Shown here: one piece after another, positions 17,093 to 24,445 of the stretch
Numbering within the stretch: position 1 is the first letter of the stretch
Layout of the letters: each line of letters opens with the position of its first letter
Assembly (NCBI GenBank): GCA_963739985.1
Contig: CAVUCE010000005.1
Coordinates: 62,001-126,000, forward strand
Length of the DNA stretch: 64,000 bases
Origin: CAVUCE01 sp963739985
GTDB lineage: Bacteria > Bacteroidota > Ignavibacteria > Ignavibacteriales > Ignavibacteriaceae
Direction of reading: 5' to 3'
The notes under the pieces: generated by a model
What the model was told of the DNA's origin: nothing
The model's input: only the letters and a program-made list of their open reading frames with translations
The model's database searches: none
Made by a program: the position numbers and the translations under genes

Positions 17093-18064
17093 TTAGCTGA
17101 CTAATCTTAATATAATAAATAACGAACTAACAGAAATTATAACCCAAAGCATTACGCCTTGTACAAGGGGTTTTATTCCTACGGTCTTTATTACATCTCT
17201 TGAAAGACCTGCTCCAATTAAAAATAATGTAACAGTTAAACCGATTTTAGCCATGCTGACAACACCGCCAGAAAATTCAGCAACCGGAGCAACATAAGTT
17301 CTTAATATTGATGCAAGGATAAAAAATAAAATGAAGTAAGGTATTGAAAGTTTTGAAGTTTTGTTTTTGAAAAAGAAAGAAGTTAAAAGTGCTATAGGAA
17401 CAATCCATAATGCTCTTGCTAGTTTAACTGTAGTTGCTACTTGTAATGCTGTGTTTCCGTATTTTGCCGCAGCGCCTACAACAGAACTAGTATCATGAAT
17501 TGCAATTCCTGCCCAGAAACCAAATTGATTTTGAGTTAAATGGAGAATGTGTCCAATGACCGGGAATATAAAAAGCGCAATTGAGTTCAATATAAAAACA
17601 GTCCCAAGCGCAACCGACATTTCTTGTGAATTTGCGTTAAGTATTGGCGCCACAGCCGCAATAGCACTTCCTCCGCAAATAGCAGTTCCCGATGAAATTA
17701 GATGAGATGTCTTTTTATGAATTTTAAGCCAGCGGCCTATAAAATAACCAAGCGTTAATGTTCCGAAAATCGAGACAATGGTAAATGATATTCCTTCTTG
17801 ACCTACTTTCATTATTTCACTAAGATTCATTCCGAAACCAAGTCCTACGACAGAAACTTGTAATAGTATTTTCGTTGCTTTATGATTGAGATGCAAATAT
17901 GGATGTCCGATTGTAAACGCGATAACGATTCCTATTGCTAAAGCAATTGGGGGCGATGCAAGTGGAGATAAACAAAATATAAGGGCTAAGATAAAAATAA
18001 CTTCTCTGTAAGAAATATTACTTATGAAAGATTTCTTGTCTTTTTTAATTTGGTGGTTGTCCAT
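17093..18064 (-). CDS. YeiH family putative sulfate exporter (UPF0324)
   Basis: 323 aa, 9-10 TM helices. Family marks are HPYLHLNHKATKILLQVSVVGLGFGMN, the Gly/Ala-rich SSGTAICGGSAIAAVAPI, and GFWAGIAIHDTSSVVGAA, which form the two inverted-repeat cores of this transporter fold. YeiH members are annotated as sulfate or sulfonate-related exporters largely from context; the substrate is not proven. Here, as in E. coli (yeiH with yeiE), a LysR regulator lies just upstream (97 bp gap, same strand), which supports orthology. Probably regulated by that LysR protein in response to a small sulfur-containing or organic acid ligand (inference). Confidence 0.88.
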   Translation of the reverse strand: MDNHQIKKDKKSFISNISYREVIFILALIFCLSPLASPPIALAIGIVIAFTIGHPYLHLNHKATKILLQVSVVGLGFGMNLSEIMKVGQEGISFTIVSIFGTLTLGYFIGRWLKIHKKTSHLISSGTAICGGSAIAAVAPILNANSQEMSVALGTVFILNSIALFIFPVIGHILHLTQNQFGFWAGIAIHDTSSVVGAAAKYGNTALQVATTVKLARALWIVPIALLTSFFFKNKTSKLSIPYFILFFILASILRTYVAPVAEFSGGVVSMAKIGLTVTLFLIGAGLSRDVIKTVGIKPLVQGVMLWVIISVSSLFIILRLVS

Positions 18065-18160
18065 AAATAACTACTATCAATGTGATTTATTAAATTATTA
18101 TTTGATTACTAAGCTATGCTTGATTAAATAATTTCACAAATTCAAAATAGTTATTGATTA

Positions 18161-19060
18161 TTACTTTTGGTTATAATGCTTTTTAGAAAATTTTATAAAG
18201 AGAGATGCTAACGATGAAGGCGTTGTACCTTGTAAACAAATAAAGTCAAAAGTCCTTGCTACTTTTAACCCTTTTATTTTGATAGTTTTCAAAGCTCCGG
18301 ATTCAAGCTCTTTTTTTATAGAACGGATTGATAAAAAACCTATACTGTTGTCTGATTCAAGATAATATTTTATTGCTTCCGTACTTCCGAGATACATTAT
18401 TACATTTAAGTCGCTTAATTTAATTTTTTTACTTCTTAATGCATACTCTAGAACTTCAAGCGTGCCTGATCCTCTCTCGCGTAATATTAAAGGAAGCTTT
18501 TTCAATTGTGCGAGTGATATTTCGTTAGGTAAATTTCTTTTCTGCTCTAAGCTTATTGCGGCAACAAGCTCGTCTTTCATAAAGAGTCGGTACTTTATAT
18601 CGCGACTCTTAATTTTTCCTTCTACAAGCCCTAAATCGATTTCTCCTTTTGTTAAAGCCTCTGCTATTTGTTCAGAGTTTCCGTTTATTAAGGAAAGCGT
18701 AACGTTAGGATATTTATTATGAAAACTTGATAAGACAGGTGGTAAAACATACTGAGCAATTGTTGTACTCGCTCCAATTTTTAGGCTGCCTCTATTCTCC
18801 CCTTTTAATTGACTAATTTCTTCTTCGAAGCGTCGGTGAAGCGAAAAAACATTTTCTGAATATTTTAATAATTCTTTTCCGGCCTGAGTTAAAGAAATTT
18901 TGCTCCCTTTTCTAATAAATAAAGGGAGCCCATATTCTTTTTCTAACGCTTGAATATGTTTTGTAATTGCGGGCTGAGTTATAAACAGTTCATTTGAAGC
19001 TTTTGTAAAGCTCAAATTTTTTGCAACCGAATAAAATACTTTTAATCTGAATTCAGGCAT
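18161..19060 (-). CDS. LysR-family transcriptional regulator (YeiE/CysL-like)
   Basis: 299 aa, standard LTTR length. N-terminal winged helix at residues 1-60 with the typical SFTKASNELFITQPAITKHIQALEKEYGLPLFIRKG. Residues ~90-295 are the periplasmic-binding-protein-like effector domain. It sits between an aldo/keto reductase gene (18 bp away, same strand) and the yeiH-like gene. In many genomes this regulator-transporter pair is conserved, so control of the transporter is the likely job. Effector unknown. No unusual features. Confidence 0.9.
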   Translation of the reverse strand: MPEFRLKVFYSVAKNLSFTKASNELFITQPAITKHIQALEKEYGLPLFIRKGSKISLTQAGKELLKYSENVFSLHRRFEEEISQLKGENRGSLKIGASTTIAQYVLPPVLSSFHNKYPNVTLSLINGNSEQIAEALTKGEIDLGLVEGKIKSRDIKYRLFMKDELVAAISLEQKRNLPNEISLAQLKKLPLILRERGSGTLEVLEYALRSKKIKLSDLNVIMYLGSTEAIKYYLESDNSIGFLSIRSIKKELESGALKTIKIKGLKVARTFDFICLQGTTPSSLASLFIKFSKKHYNQK

Positions 19061-19078
19061 TTAAAACCAATAGTATAT

Positions 19079-20041
19079 TTAACTTAATTTAGGAAACTTA
19101 TCATAAGTTAAGAATTCCATTTCGGATGCACCTACATTTTCTTCTACTTGTTCAGGCGATTTTCCGCCCGGAATTGCAGTATGGCAAGCCGGATGCGAAA
19201 TACAAAATCTTAAATTGATTTGAGTTTTTGAATATTCTGAATGATTTGAATAAAAGTTCTCGTGCTTTTCTAATTCTGATAAGTATTGGTCTAATTTTTC
19301 AGGAGACAAATTCATTCTTCTATGATCTCCTTCACCAAAATGACTTTGTCTGTTGAACTTTCCTGTTAGCAATCCAAACAAAATTGGAATCCTAACAATA
19401 ACTCCAATATTATGTTCTAGTGCTTTAGGAAATAACATTTTTTCAGCTTCACGCTCTAAGAAATTATATCTAACCTGAATTACTTCCAGTATGTCTTTGT
19501 GCTTATCGAGTAAAATGGATTGTTCGGATTCCTTAAAAGATAAAATGCTTAAACCTGCATGTTTAATTTTTCCCTGTTCTTTTAAGAGAGCCAGAGCTTC
19601 CCAAGGTTCATCACGGTTTAAAATCTCTAAGCTTGGACTATGTAATTGAAGAATGTCGAGCGAATCAACATTTAGTCTTTTTAGACTTTGTTCTGCTGCA
19701 AAAATTAAATAGTCTTTTGAATAGTTTGGTTCTGATGAGGAAAAACCGGAATTGTCTTTATCTTTTATATTGTAAAAGTCATTCCCTGCTTTTGTAGCAA
19801 TAATAACATTATCCTTATTTCCTCTTTCATCTAGGACTTCTCTAATTAATTTTTCCGAATGTCCAAAACCATACACATCGGCCGTATCAATTAAATTAAC
19901 TCCCTTGTCTAATGCGGCATGAAGTGCTTTTTTAGAAACATCATCATTCGTTTTGCCCCAATCTTTTCCTCCAATTGCCCATGCACCAAAGCTTATTGTT
20001 GATACATTTAATCCGGTTTTTCCCAGTTTTGTGTATTTCAT
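19079..20041 (-). CDS. Aldo/keto reductase
   Basis: About 320 aa from ATG 20041, which is preceded by an AAAGG site; an upstream in-frame ATG at 20062 lacks one. Typical AKR barrel: starts MKYTKLGKTGLNVSTISFGAW. The catalytic tetrad is seen as Asp in LIDTADVYG, Tyr of the same motif, Lys in VIIATKAG, and His in ILQLHSPS. The NADPH-binding region lies near the C-terminus (CISHPACHTAIPGGKSPEQVEEN). It reduces aldehydes or ketones with NADPH; the specific substrate cannot be told. First gene of a run with the LysR and YeiH genes on the minus strand. Confidence 0.88.
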   Translation of the reverse strand: MKYTKLGKTGLNVSTISFGAWAIGGKDWGKTNDDVSKKALHAALDKGVNLIDTADVYGFGHSEKLIREVLDERGNKDNVIIATKAGNDFYNIKDKDNSGFSSSEPNYSKDYLIFAAEQSLKRLNVDSLDILQLHSPSLEILNRDEPWEALALLKEQGKIKHAGLSILSFKESEQSILLDKHKDILEVIQVRYNFLEREAEKMLFPKALEHNIGVIVRIPILFGLLTGKFNRQSHFGEGDHRRMNLSPEKLDQYLSELEKHENFYSNHSEYSKTQINLRFCISHPACHTAIPGGKSPEQVEENVGASEMEFLTYDKFPKLS

Positions 20042-20090
20042 CAGAATGCCTTTGTTTTTCATAAAATATTATGTGTTTAAAATATAAAAA

Positions 20091-20117
20091 AAAGGCTGCA
20101 AATAATAGCAGCCTTTT
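20091..20117 (-). terminator. Rho-independent terminator of the minor pilin operon
   Basis: Stem AAAGGCTGC / GCAGCCTTT with an 8-nt loop. Read on the minus strand it is followed by a run of eight T. It lies 21 bp beyond the stop of the PilX-like gene and separates it from the aldo/keto reductase gene. Confidence 0.85.
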
Positions 20118-20138
20118 AATTAATAATTATAAATTAGT

Positions 20139-21638
20139 TTATTCCAACCAGTTATCAACAATTAGTCTCGACTTCGCCATTCCATAGTCACTTGCTACCG
20201 CGCTATTGCTAGAGCTTTCGGGCCAGAATGGTTGAGTTAACGAACTGTTTGCCGGGTGGTAATAAATATTTACGTTTCCGTTAAAATTAACACCGCCTCT
20301 AGCAGTAACGCTTCCGTAAACCTTAACATTTCCGTTTAGATTAACATTTGAATTAGTTAGAATTTGAGCGTGTAGTTGAGAGTTTCCATTCGCATTTATA
20401 TCGCCGGTTGCATACAATCCCAAATTGCTTGCGTTTGGATCAGCGTCATTTATTTTAACATTTCCGTTAATAATTATATTACCTTTTACTATAAAAACAC
20501 CATAGCCGCTTATATTACCACTTAAATTAAGATCACCATTTACATAAATTATTTCCGGACTATCTTTTGATCCCAAGCTGATGTTACCACTGTAAAATTT
20601 GTTTGAATTATAAGTAACAGTAGCTGTACTTTTGTAATCATTGGGATTAAAATTTGGTATATCGATTTTTGAAACTTGAGAATAATTTGGTGAACCGTCT
20701 GAGTTCACATTTGGCACTATCTGAGAGTTCAATCTCCAGCTTGGATTTGAATGGGCGTTGCCGTTATAGTACATAAATCCTTTAATTTCATTATTCCCGT
20801 TCATTTGGAAATCTGCATTTGTCCTCACATTAGCATTCCATTTTGTATTGTCATCATCTGCTATATTAACATTACCGTTTAGAGAAATATTATTATTGCA
20901 AAGCAGTGCATAATCCATAAATGCAGGAACAGATTTTGAAGAAGAGCCAGGAAATGAGGCAATTACTTCAACGTGTTTAGTAATATTATTGTAATTAGAA
21001 TTTACGGTTACTTTAATCTGGGAAACAGTTGAACCACCTGACGAACCAGAACCTCCGCTACCATCATCTTTTCCGCCGCCGCCGCAACCTGATCCGCCAT
21101 TACCGTCGTCTCCTCCATCATCGCCGCCTTTTCCATGTCCATTTCCACCGTTACCATGTTCATTACCGTATCCATTTCCTCCATTGCTATTATCACCGTT
21201 TTTACCGGAAACTTCTCCGTACCAGCCGCCAAAAGCTAAATTTTGCGAATTTACCGAAAGAGCACTTGAATGATCGCCTTCATGGTTGTTGTCATCTTCA
21301 CCGCCACCTTCATGATCACCACCACCTTCGCCTTCTCCACTACCAACAGAAGAACCGGAACCACTACTTGATGAACCGTTATAATCTTCAACAGTATAGG
21401 AAGCGGTTCCACCAAAAATTGAAATTGTTGCAGCAGAATTGACTCTCCATGTATTATCATCGGCAAGTTTAGATAAAGCCATTTGTGCAACACTGTTTGC
21501 AATGTTTCTAGCTTGACCCTGGCTGTATGAATCTACAGAAGTTTGTGTACCTTCATTAACATTTTTATTTAATGAAATGTTAGTTACTCCGTACAAAATG
21601 AACCCACCGATTACGAGTATAAGTATCATCCTTGACAT
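20139..21638 (-). CDS. PilX-like minor pilin with Gly/His-rich linker and NGN-repeat beta-helix-like domain
   Basis: 499 aa. Residues ~3-20 are one hydrophobic helix (MILILVIGGFILYGV). Residues ~25-80 resemble the helical PilX/GspK N-domain (QARNIANSVAQMALSKL). Residues ~88-205 are a low-complexity Gly/Ser/Asp/His/Asn linker with a single Cys. Residues ~245-480 contain about a dozen copies of a short unit NGNvxi or sGNiS, spaced irregularly at roughly 15-40 residues. This pattern suggests a right-handed beta-solenoid (inference). It is third of three pilin-like genes. A tip adhesin or priming pilin displayed on the pilus is a reasonable role. No Glu5-type prepilin motif is visible. Base composition of the linker differs sharply from its surroundings. 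Confidence 0.68.
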   Translation of the reverse strand: MSRMILILVIGGFILYGVTNISLNKNVNEGTQTSVDSYSQGQARNIANSVAQMALSKLADDNTWRVNSAATISIFGGTASYTVEDYNGSSSSGSGSSVGSGEGEGGGDHEGGGEDDNNHEGDHSSALSVNSQNLAFGGWYGEVSGKNGDNSNGGNGYGNEHGNGGNGHGKGGDDGGDDGNGGSGCGGGGKDDGSGGSGSSGGSTVSQIKVTVNSNYNNITKHVEVIASFPGSSSKSVPAFMDYALLCNNNISLNGNVNIADDDNTKWNANVRTNADFQMNGNNEIKGFMYYNGNAHSNPSWRLNSQIVPNVNSDGSPNYSQVSKIDIPNFNPNDYKSTATVTYNSNKFYSGNISLGSKDSPEIIYVNGDLNLSGNISGYGVFIVKGNIIINGNVKINDADPNASNLGLYATGDINANGNSQLHAQILTNSNVNLNGNVKVYGSVTARGGVNFNGNVNIYYHPANSSLTQPFWPESSSNSAVASDYGMAKSRLIVDNWLE

Positions 21639-21653
21639 TTGTGCCTCACGCCT

Positions 21654-22226
21654 TTAGTTAAAATTCTTTGGAAAAATTTTTCTTTTCCATTCAGCCGCTT
21701 GATAAGAGCCATCTACGGGTTCAGCTGACTGGACTTGTAAATAAATTGTTAACAATCTTATTTTGTCTCTTTGAGTTTGGCTATTTAAAGCCCCGTAGTT
21801 AATCTGACTTCCTGTAGAATCGAAAAATGTTAAGTCAAATTTTGTAACAACACCTGCGACTTTTGCAGATGAAGTATTTATCTTTCTATATAATATTCTA
21901 TCATTCGGGTTTTTTGTATTACTCAATTCAGAAACATTGCCCAAATAATATTCTATCTTATCTTCGGTACCGGTATTTTCTAAATCGGCATTAAAAGTAA
22001 TAGAGTTTGAATCCGCTTGTGTAATTCTACCCCCGGATACCTTAAAGCCCATTTTATAAAAATCATGTTCTAATACTTCGGATGTTCCGGCAAGATTTCT
22101 TTGGGTAATATTAGCGTATAAATTATCTTGTGATGTTGTAGAGATAAAAAGATTTAAATTGGCCATAATTAGAATAACAATTCCACCTATAATAAAAGAA
22201 CCCACAACGTCTATCCAACTTGACAT
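21654..22226 (-). CDS. PilW/GspJ-like minor pilin
   Basis: 190 aa. N-terminal hydrophobic helix WIDVVGSFIIGGIVILIMANLNLF (~residues 4-27), then NLAGTSEVLEHDFYKMGFKVSGG, which matches the conserved region of PilW-like proteins (initial helix, then an acidic/aromatic segment). It ends with WKRKIFPKNFN, resembling the C-terminal RxxPRNL of this group. It lies between the PilV-like and PilX-like genes with gaps of only 10-15 bp, so it is co-transcribed. Minor pilins form the tip complex that primes pilus assembly. A standard prepilin peptidase motif (GFxxxE) is not obvious; the processing site may be the Gly before SFIIGG, or there may be none. Confidence 0.66.
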   Translation of the reverse strand: MSSWIDVVGSFIIGGIVILIMANLNLFISTTSQDNLYANITQRNLAGTSEVLEHDFYKMGFKVSGGRITQADSNSITFNADLENTGTEDKIEYYLGNVSELSNTKNPNDRILYRKINTSSAKVAGVVTKFDLTFFDSTGSQINYGALNSQTQRDKIRLLTIYLQVQSAEPVDGSYQAAEWKRKIFPKNFN

Positions 22227-22236
22227 TTATTATCCT

Positions 22237-22722
22237 TTAATATGATACTGCATCATACAGTTTTAATGTATCGGACAAATTTTTATTAGTTACAAAAACG
22301 CTAATTTTTTTAGTAAATGTTCTCGAATTAGTCTCTATTGAAGGATCCATTGTTTTTATATAAGCTACAGAAACTTTAATATGGAATGTTCCCATCCTCT
22401 CAAGGGAATCAGTAGTTATATAATCATTATAATCGTCAACATCATTAAAATTAAGAGAGTTTGTTTCACCGAGCTCCGGACCAAGATTATATACGCCGGT
22501 TAATTCACTTACATCGCTAACGGATTTGTTCACAGTGTTTTGATCAAAGGCTTTGCTTTCAATTTCATCAATCATTGACTCAGCAATTCCAGTTCCGGTT
22601 AATACCGCTTCGTTGGAGTACATAGCTGTCAATCTTTGATTACTTGCTTGATTAACATTTATTATCAGCACTGAAAGTAGAACAATTGCTGCTATTGTTA
22701 AAAGTTGTTGACCCGATCCCAT
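22237..22722 (-). CDS. PilV-like minor pilin with SGQQLL N-terminus
   Basis: 161 aa. Begins MGSGQQLLTIAAIVLLSVLIINVNQA, a short leader followed by a ~20-residue hydrophobic helix. The GQQLL motif is shared with the two major pilin-like proteins on the other side of the intergenic region. The following EAVLTGTGIAESMIDEIESKAFDQ resembles the PilV/GspI family, where a helix leads to AxxxAxxxiEei. First gene of the minus-strand minor pilin operon. It starts about 30 bp downstream of the predicted sigma-54 start site (promoter at 22765-22780). Confidence 0.66.
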   Translation of the reverse strand: MGSGQQLLTIAAIVLLSVLIINVNQASNQRLTAMYSNEAVLTGTGIAESMIDEIESKAFDQNTVNKSVSDVSELTGVYNLGPELGETNSLNFNDVDDYNDYITTDSLERMGTFHIKVSVAYIKTMDPSIETNSRTFTKKISVFVTNKNLSDTLKLYDAVSY

Positions 22723-22764
22723 CAGACACCGCTTTCAATTATTTTCATTTATTACCTTAATAAC

Positions 22765-22780
22765 TGCAAATATCGTTCCT
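22765..22780 (-). promoter_or_regulatory. Sigma-54 (-24/-12) promoter for the minor pilin operon
   Basis: Minus-strand sequence AGGAACGATATTTGCA against consensus TGGCACGnnnnTTGCA: the GG of -24, the ACG, the exact spacing and the complete TTGCA of -12 are present; two positions differ. It is 43 bp upstream of the first gene. A second such promoter faces the other way at 23296, and an NtrC-type activator is encoded at 41.3-42.7 kb. Confidence 0.7.
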
Positions 22781-23295
22781 TTTACTTTAGCAATTAAAAA
22801 TAAACACTTATGGGAAGAAATAAATACATTAATGAGACATAAACAATATAAAATCCTAAATTAATACAAAAACTAAGCTCTATTTATAAATACTACAAAA
22901 TAACAATAAGCAGTTTTTTTAATTGTTTTGAACATTAATTAATACGGAAAGACGGAAAGTGTAGATTAATTATACAGTGTGAAAAACTAAAAATTGGTGA
23001 TTTTCGTTACCTGGAAAGAATTGAGTTTTAGACATCTCGTAATTATTGTAATATCAACCTTTTGGTCGGTAAAAATGACTGACAAAAATATTAACAGATT
23101 AAAATATTTGCGATAATTCTTAAATATTTAAACCAAAACTTTTAATGTATCAATTTAATTTATTATTAATAAATAAATTAGCCCCATATAGTAAATATTA
23201 CTTGTTAAGTAAAAATTACGCGTATTATTTACCCATATTATTTTGCTTAAAATAATTAATTGCGTTTATGGTTATAAATCAAACTTTTTTTAGAA
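22781..23295. promoter_or_regulatory. Intergenic region between divergent pilin operons (likely activator sites)
   Basis: About 515 bp without a coding frame, very AT-rich, lying between two opposite sigma-54 promoters. Sigma-54 promoters need upstream activator sites at ~80-200 bp, which would fall here. No clear inverted repeat shared by both sides could be picked out by eye. Confidence 0.4.
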
Positions 23296-23310
23296 TGGCA
23301 CATTTTTTTC
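23296..23310 (+). promoter_or_regulatory. Sigma-54 (-24/-12) promoter for the major pilin genes
   Basis: TGGCACATTTTTTTC: perfect TGGCAC -24 box, correct spacing, and TTTC where consensus has TTGC. The predicted start of transcription is near 23322, followed by AAAGGA at 23330-23335 and the GTG start of the first pilin gene at 23348. PilA transcription by sigma-54 with an NtrC-type PilR is the known arrangement in Pseudomonas and Myxococcus. Confidence 0.72.
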
Positions 23311-23347
23311 TTCTTTTTACACCTAATTAAAGGATTGGAATAGAAAT

Positions 23348-23728
23348 GTGGGACAGCAACAATTATTATTAATAGTTTTAGGAATAATAATAGTCGGTGT
23401 TGCGGTAGTCGCAGCTATCACATTGTTTAGACAACATGCCATTAATTCCAAACGAAATTTGGTTATGAACGAAACCATTACTTTAGCATCTGAGGCTATT
23501 AGTTACTATAAAAAACCTAAAACAATAGCAGGTGGAGGAAATTCTTTTGAAGGTTGGGATATACCACTTCAAGTAAAAGAAACAGCAACTGGTTCGTTTA
23601 GGGCAACCTCATATAAAGATAGTGTGGTTATAATAGGAATTGGTAATGAAGTAGTAAATGGTTCTGATTCCGTTGAGGTTCGAACAGTTGCTTATTCCGA
23701 TGGATATAGAACGGAAATAATTCATTAA
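23348..23728 (+). CDS. Type IV pilin-like protein, MGQQQLL type (copy 1)
   Basis: 126 aa, GTG start after AAAGGA. The N-terminus is Gly, three Gln, then a ~24-residue hydrophobic helix (LLLIVLGIIIVGVAVVAAITLF). This is followed by a helical region and a globular C-domain containing YYKKPKTIAGGGNSF, a motif repeated in the next gene. The overall plan, hydrophobic alpha-1 helix plus small beta domain, is that of a type IV pilin. The leader, however, would be only Met-Gly, and Glu5 of classical pilins is absent. It is expressed from its own sigma-54 promoter. It is paralogous to 23799-24203, so one may be the major and one a minor subunit. Confidence 0.72.
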   Translation: MGQQQLLLIVLGIIIVGVAVVAAITLFRQHAINSKRNLVMNETITLASEAISYYKKPKTIAGGGNSFEGWDIPLQVKETATGSFRATSYKDSVVIIGIGNEVVNGSDSVEVRTVAYSDGYRTEIIH

Positions 23729-23798
23729 CATAATTATCTAACTAAATACAAATTAATTTTAATTTGTTTCTTTTAACTAATTTAAGGAGATCGGAAAA

Positions 23799-24203
23799 AT
23801 GGGTCAACAACAACTTCTCTTAATCGTACTTGGTGTAATTGTAGTTGGTATCGCAGTAGTAGTAGGAATTAATCTATTTAACGCAAATGCAACTTCTTCA
23901 AATAGAGATGGGGTTATCTCTGATTTAAATAATCTTGGAGCAATGGCGCAACAATATTACAAAAAACCAACCTCAATGGCTGGTGGCGGAAACTCATTTA
24001 GCACAGCAAATGGCGCTGCTGTTGCTTGGTCTATCCCCAATGGATTGGCTTCTAATGCAAATGGTTCATATGTATTAACTTCAGGTGATCAAAGTATAAC
24101 AATCGTTGGCACTGGAACGGAGGTCGGTAATGATGGTTCTGCAAAGGTACAGGCTACTGCGACAATAACACCAACATCAATATCTGTAGCGGTAGATAAT
24201 TAA
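23799..24203 (+). CDS. Type IV pilin-like protein, MGQQQLL type (copy 2, probable major pilin)
   Basis: 134 aa, ATG with a good AAGGAG site seven bases upstream. Same N-terminus as the preceding gene (MGQQQLLLIVLG then a Val/Ile/Gly helix to ~residue 27), then NANATSSNRDGVISDLNNLGAMAQQYYKKPTSMAGGGNSF and a Thr/Ser/Gly-rich C-terminal beta domain. The strong ribosome-binding site and the terminator directly behind it suggest a highly expressed product. It lies 70 bp after copy 1 and probably shares its transcript. No disulphide cysteines. The pilin call rests on the fold pattern and on neighbours (minor pilins, PilB/C/T/M-Q), not on a classical GFTLIE motif. Confidence 0.74.
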   Translation: MGQQQLLLIVLGVIVVGIAVVVGINLFNANATSSNRDGVISDLNNLGAMAQQYYKKPTSMAGGGNSFSTANGAAVAWSIPNGLASNANGSYVLTSGDQSITIVGTGTEVGNDGSAKVQATATITPTSISVAVDN

Positions 24204-24255
24204 GGAACTATTTTAAGAATAGTTTCTAATTACTTACATAAAATGTTCTTTTGAA

Positions 24256-24286
24256 AGGCTGATAAAATATAATATTTTATCAGCCT
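24256..24286 (+). terminator. Rho-independent terminator after the pilin genes
   Basis: AGGCTGATAAAATAT / ATATTTTATCAGCCT: 15-bp near-perfect stem with a minimal loop, followed by ATTTATATTATT. It is 52 bp beyond the stop of the second pilin gene. Confidence 0.8.
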
Positions 24287-24445
24287 ATTTATATTATTAA
24301 AGTGCTTATAATTTAAAGTAACTGTAACATGTTAGCCAAAAGTTGTATAAAAATGTTTATTACTTTGGTGGAATTAGTTTCTGTATAAATTTAAGAATAA
24401 TAATGATATAGAAATTAAGAAAAAAGAGAGTATGGTAAGCCAATT

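Noticed and set aside
21008..21502. Several long open frames on both strands (His/Arg-rich, Met-rich) inside the PilX-like gene
   Set aside because: They arise from the skewed Gly/Ser/His codons of the low-complexity linker and have no ribosome-binding sites or family features.
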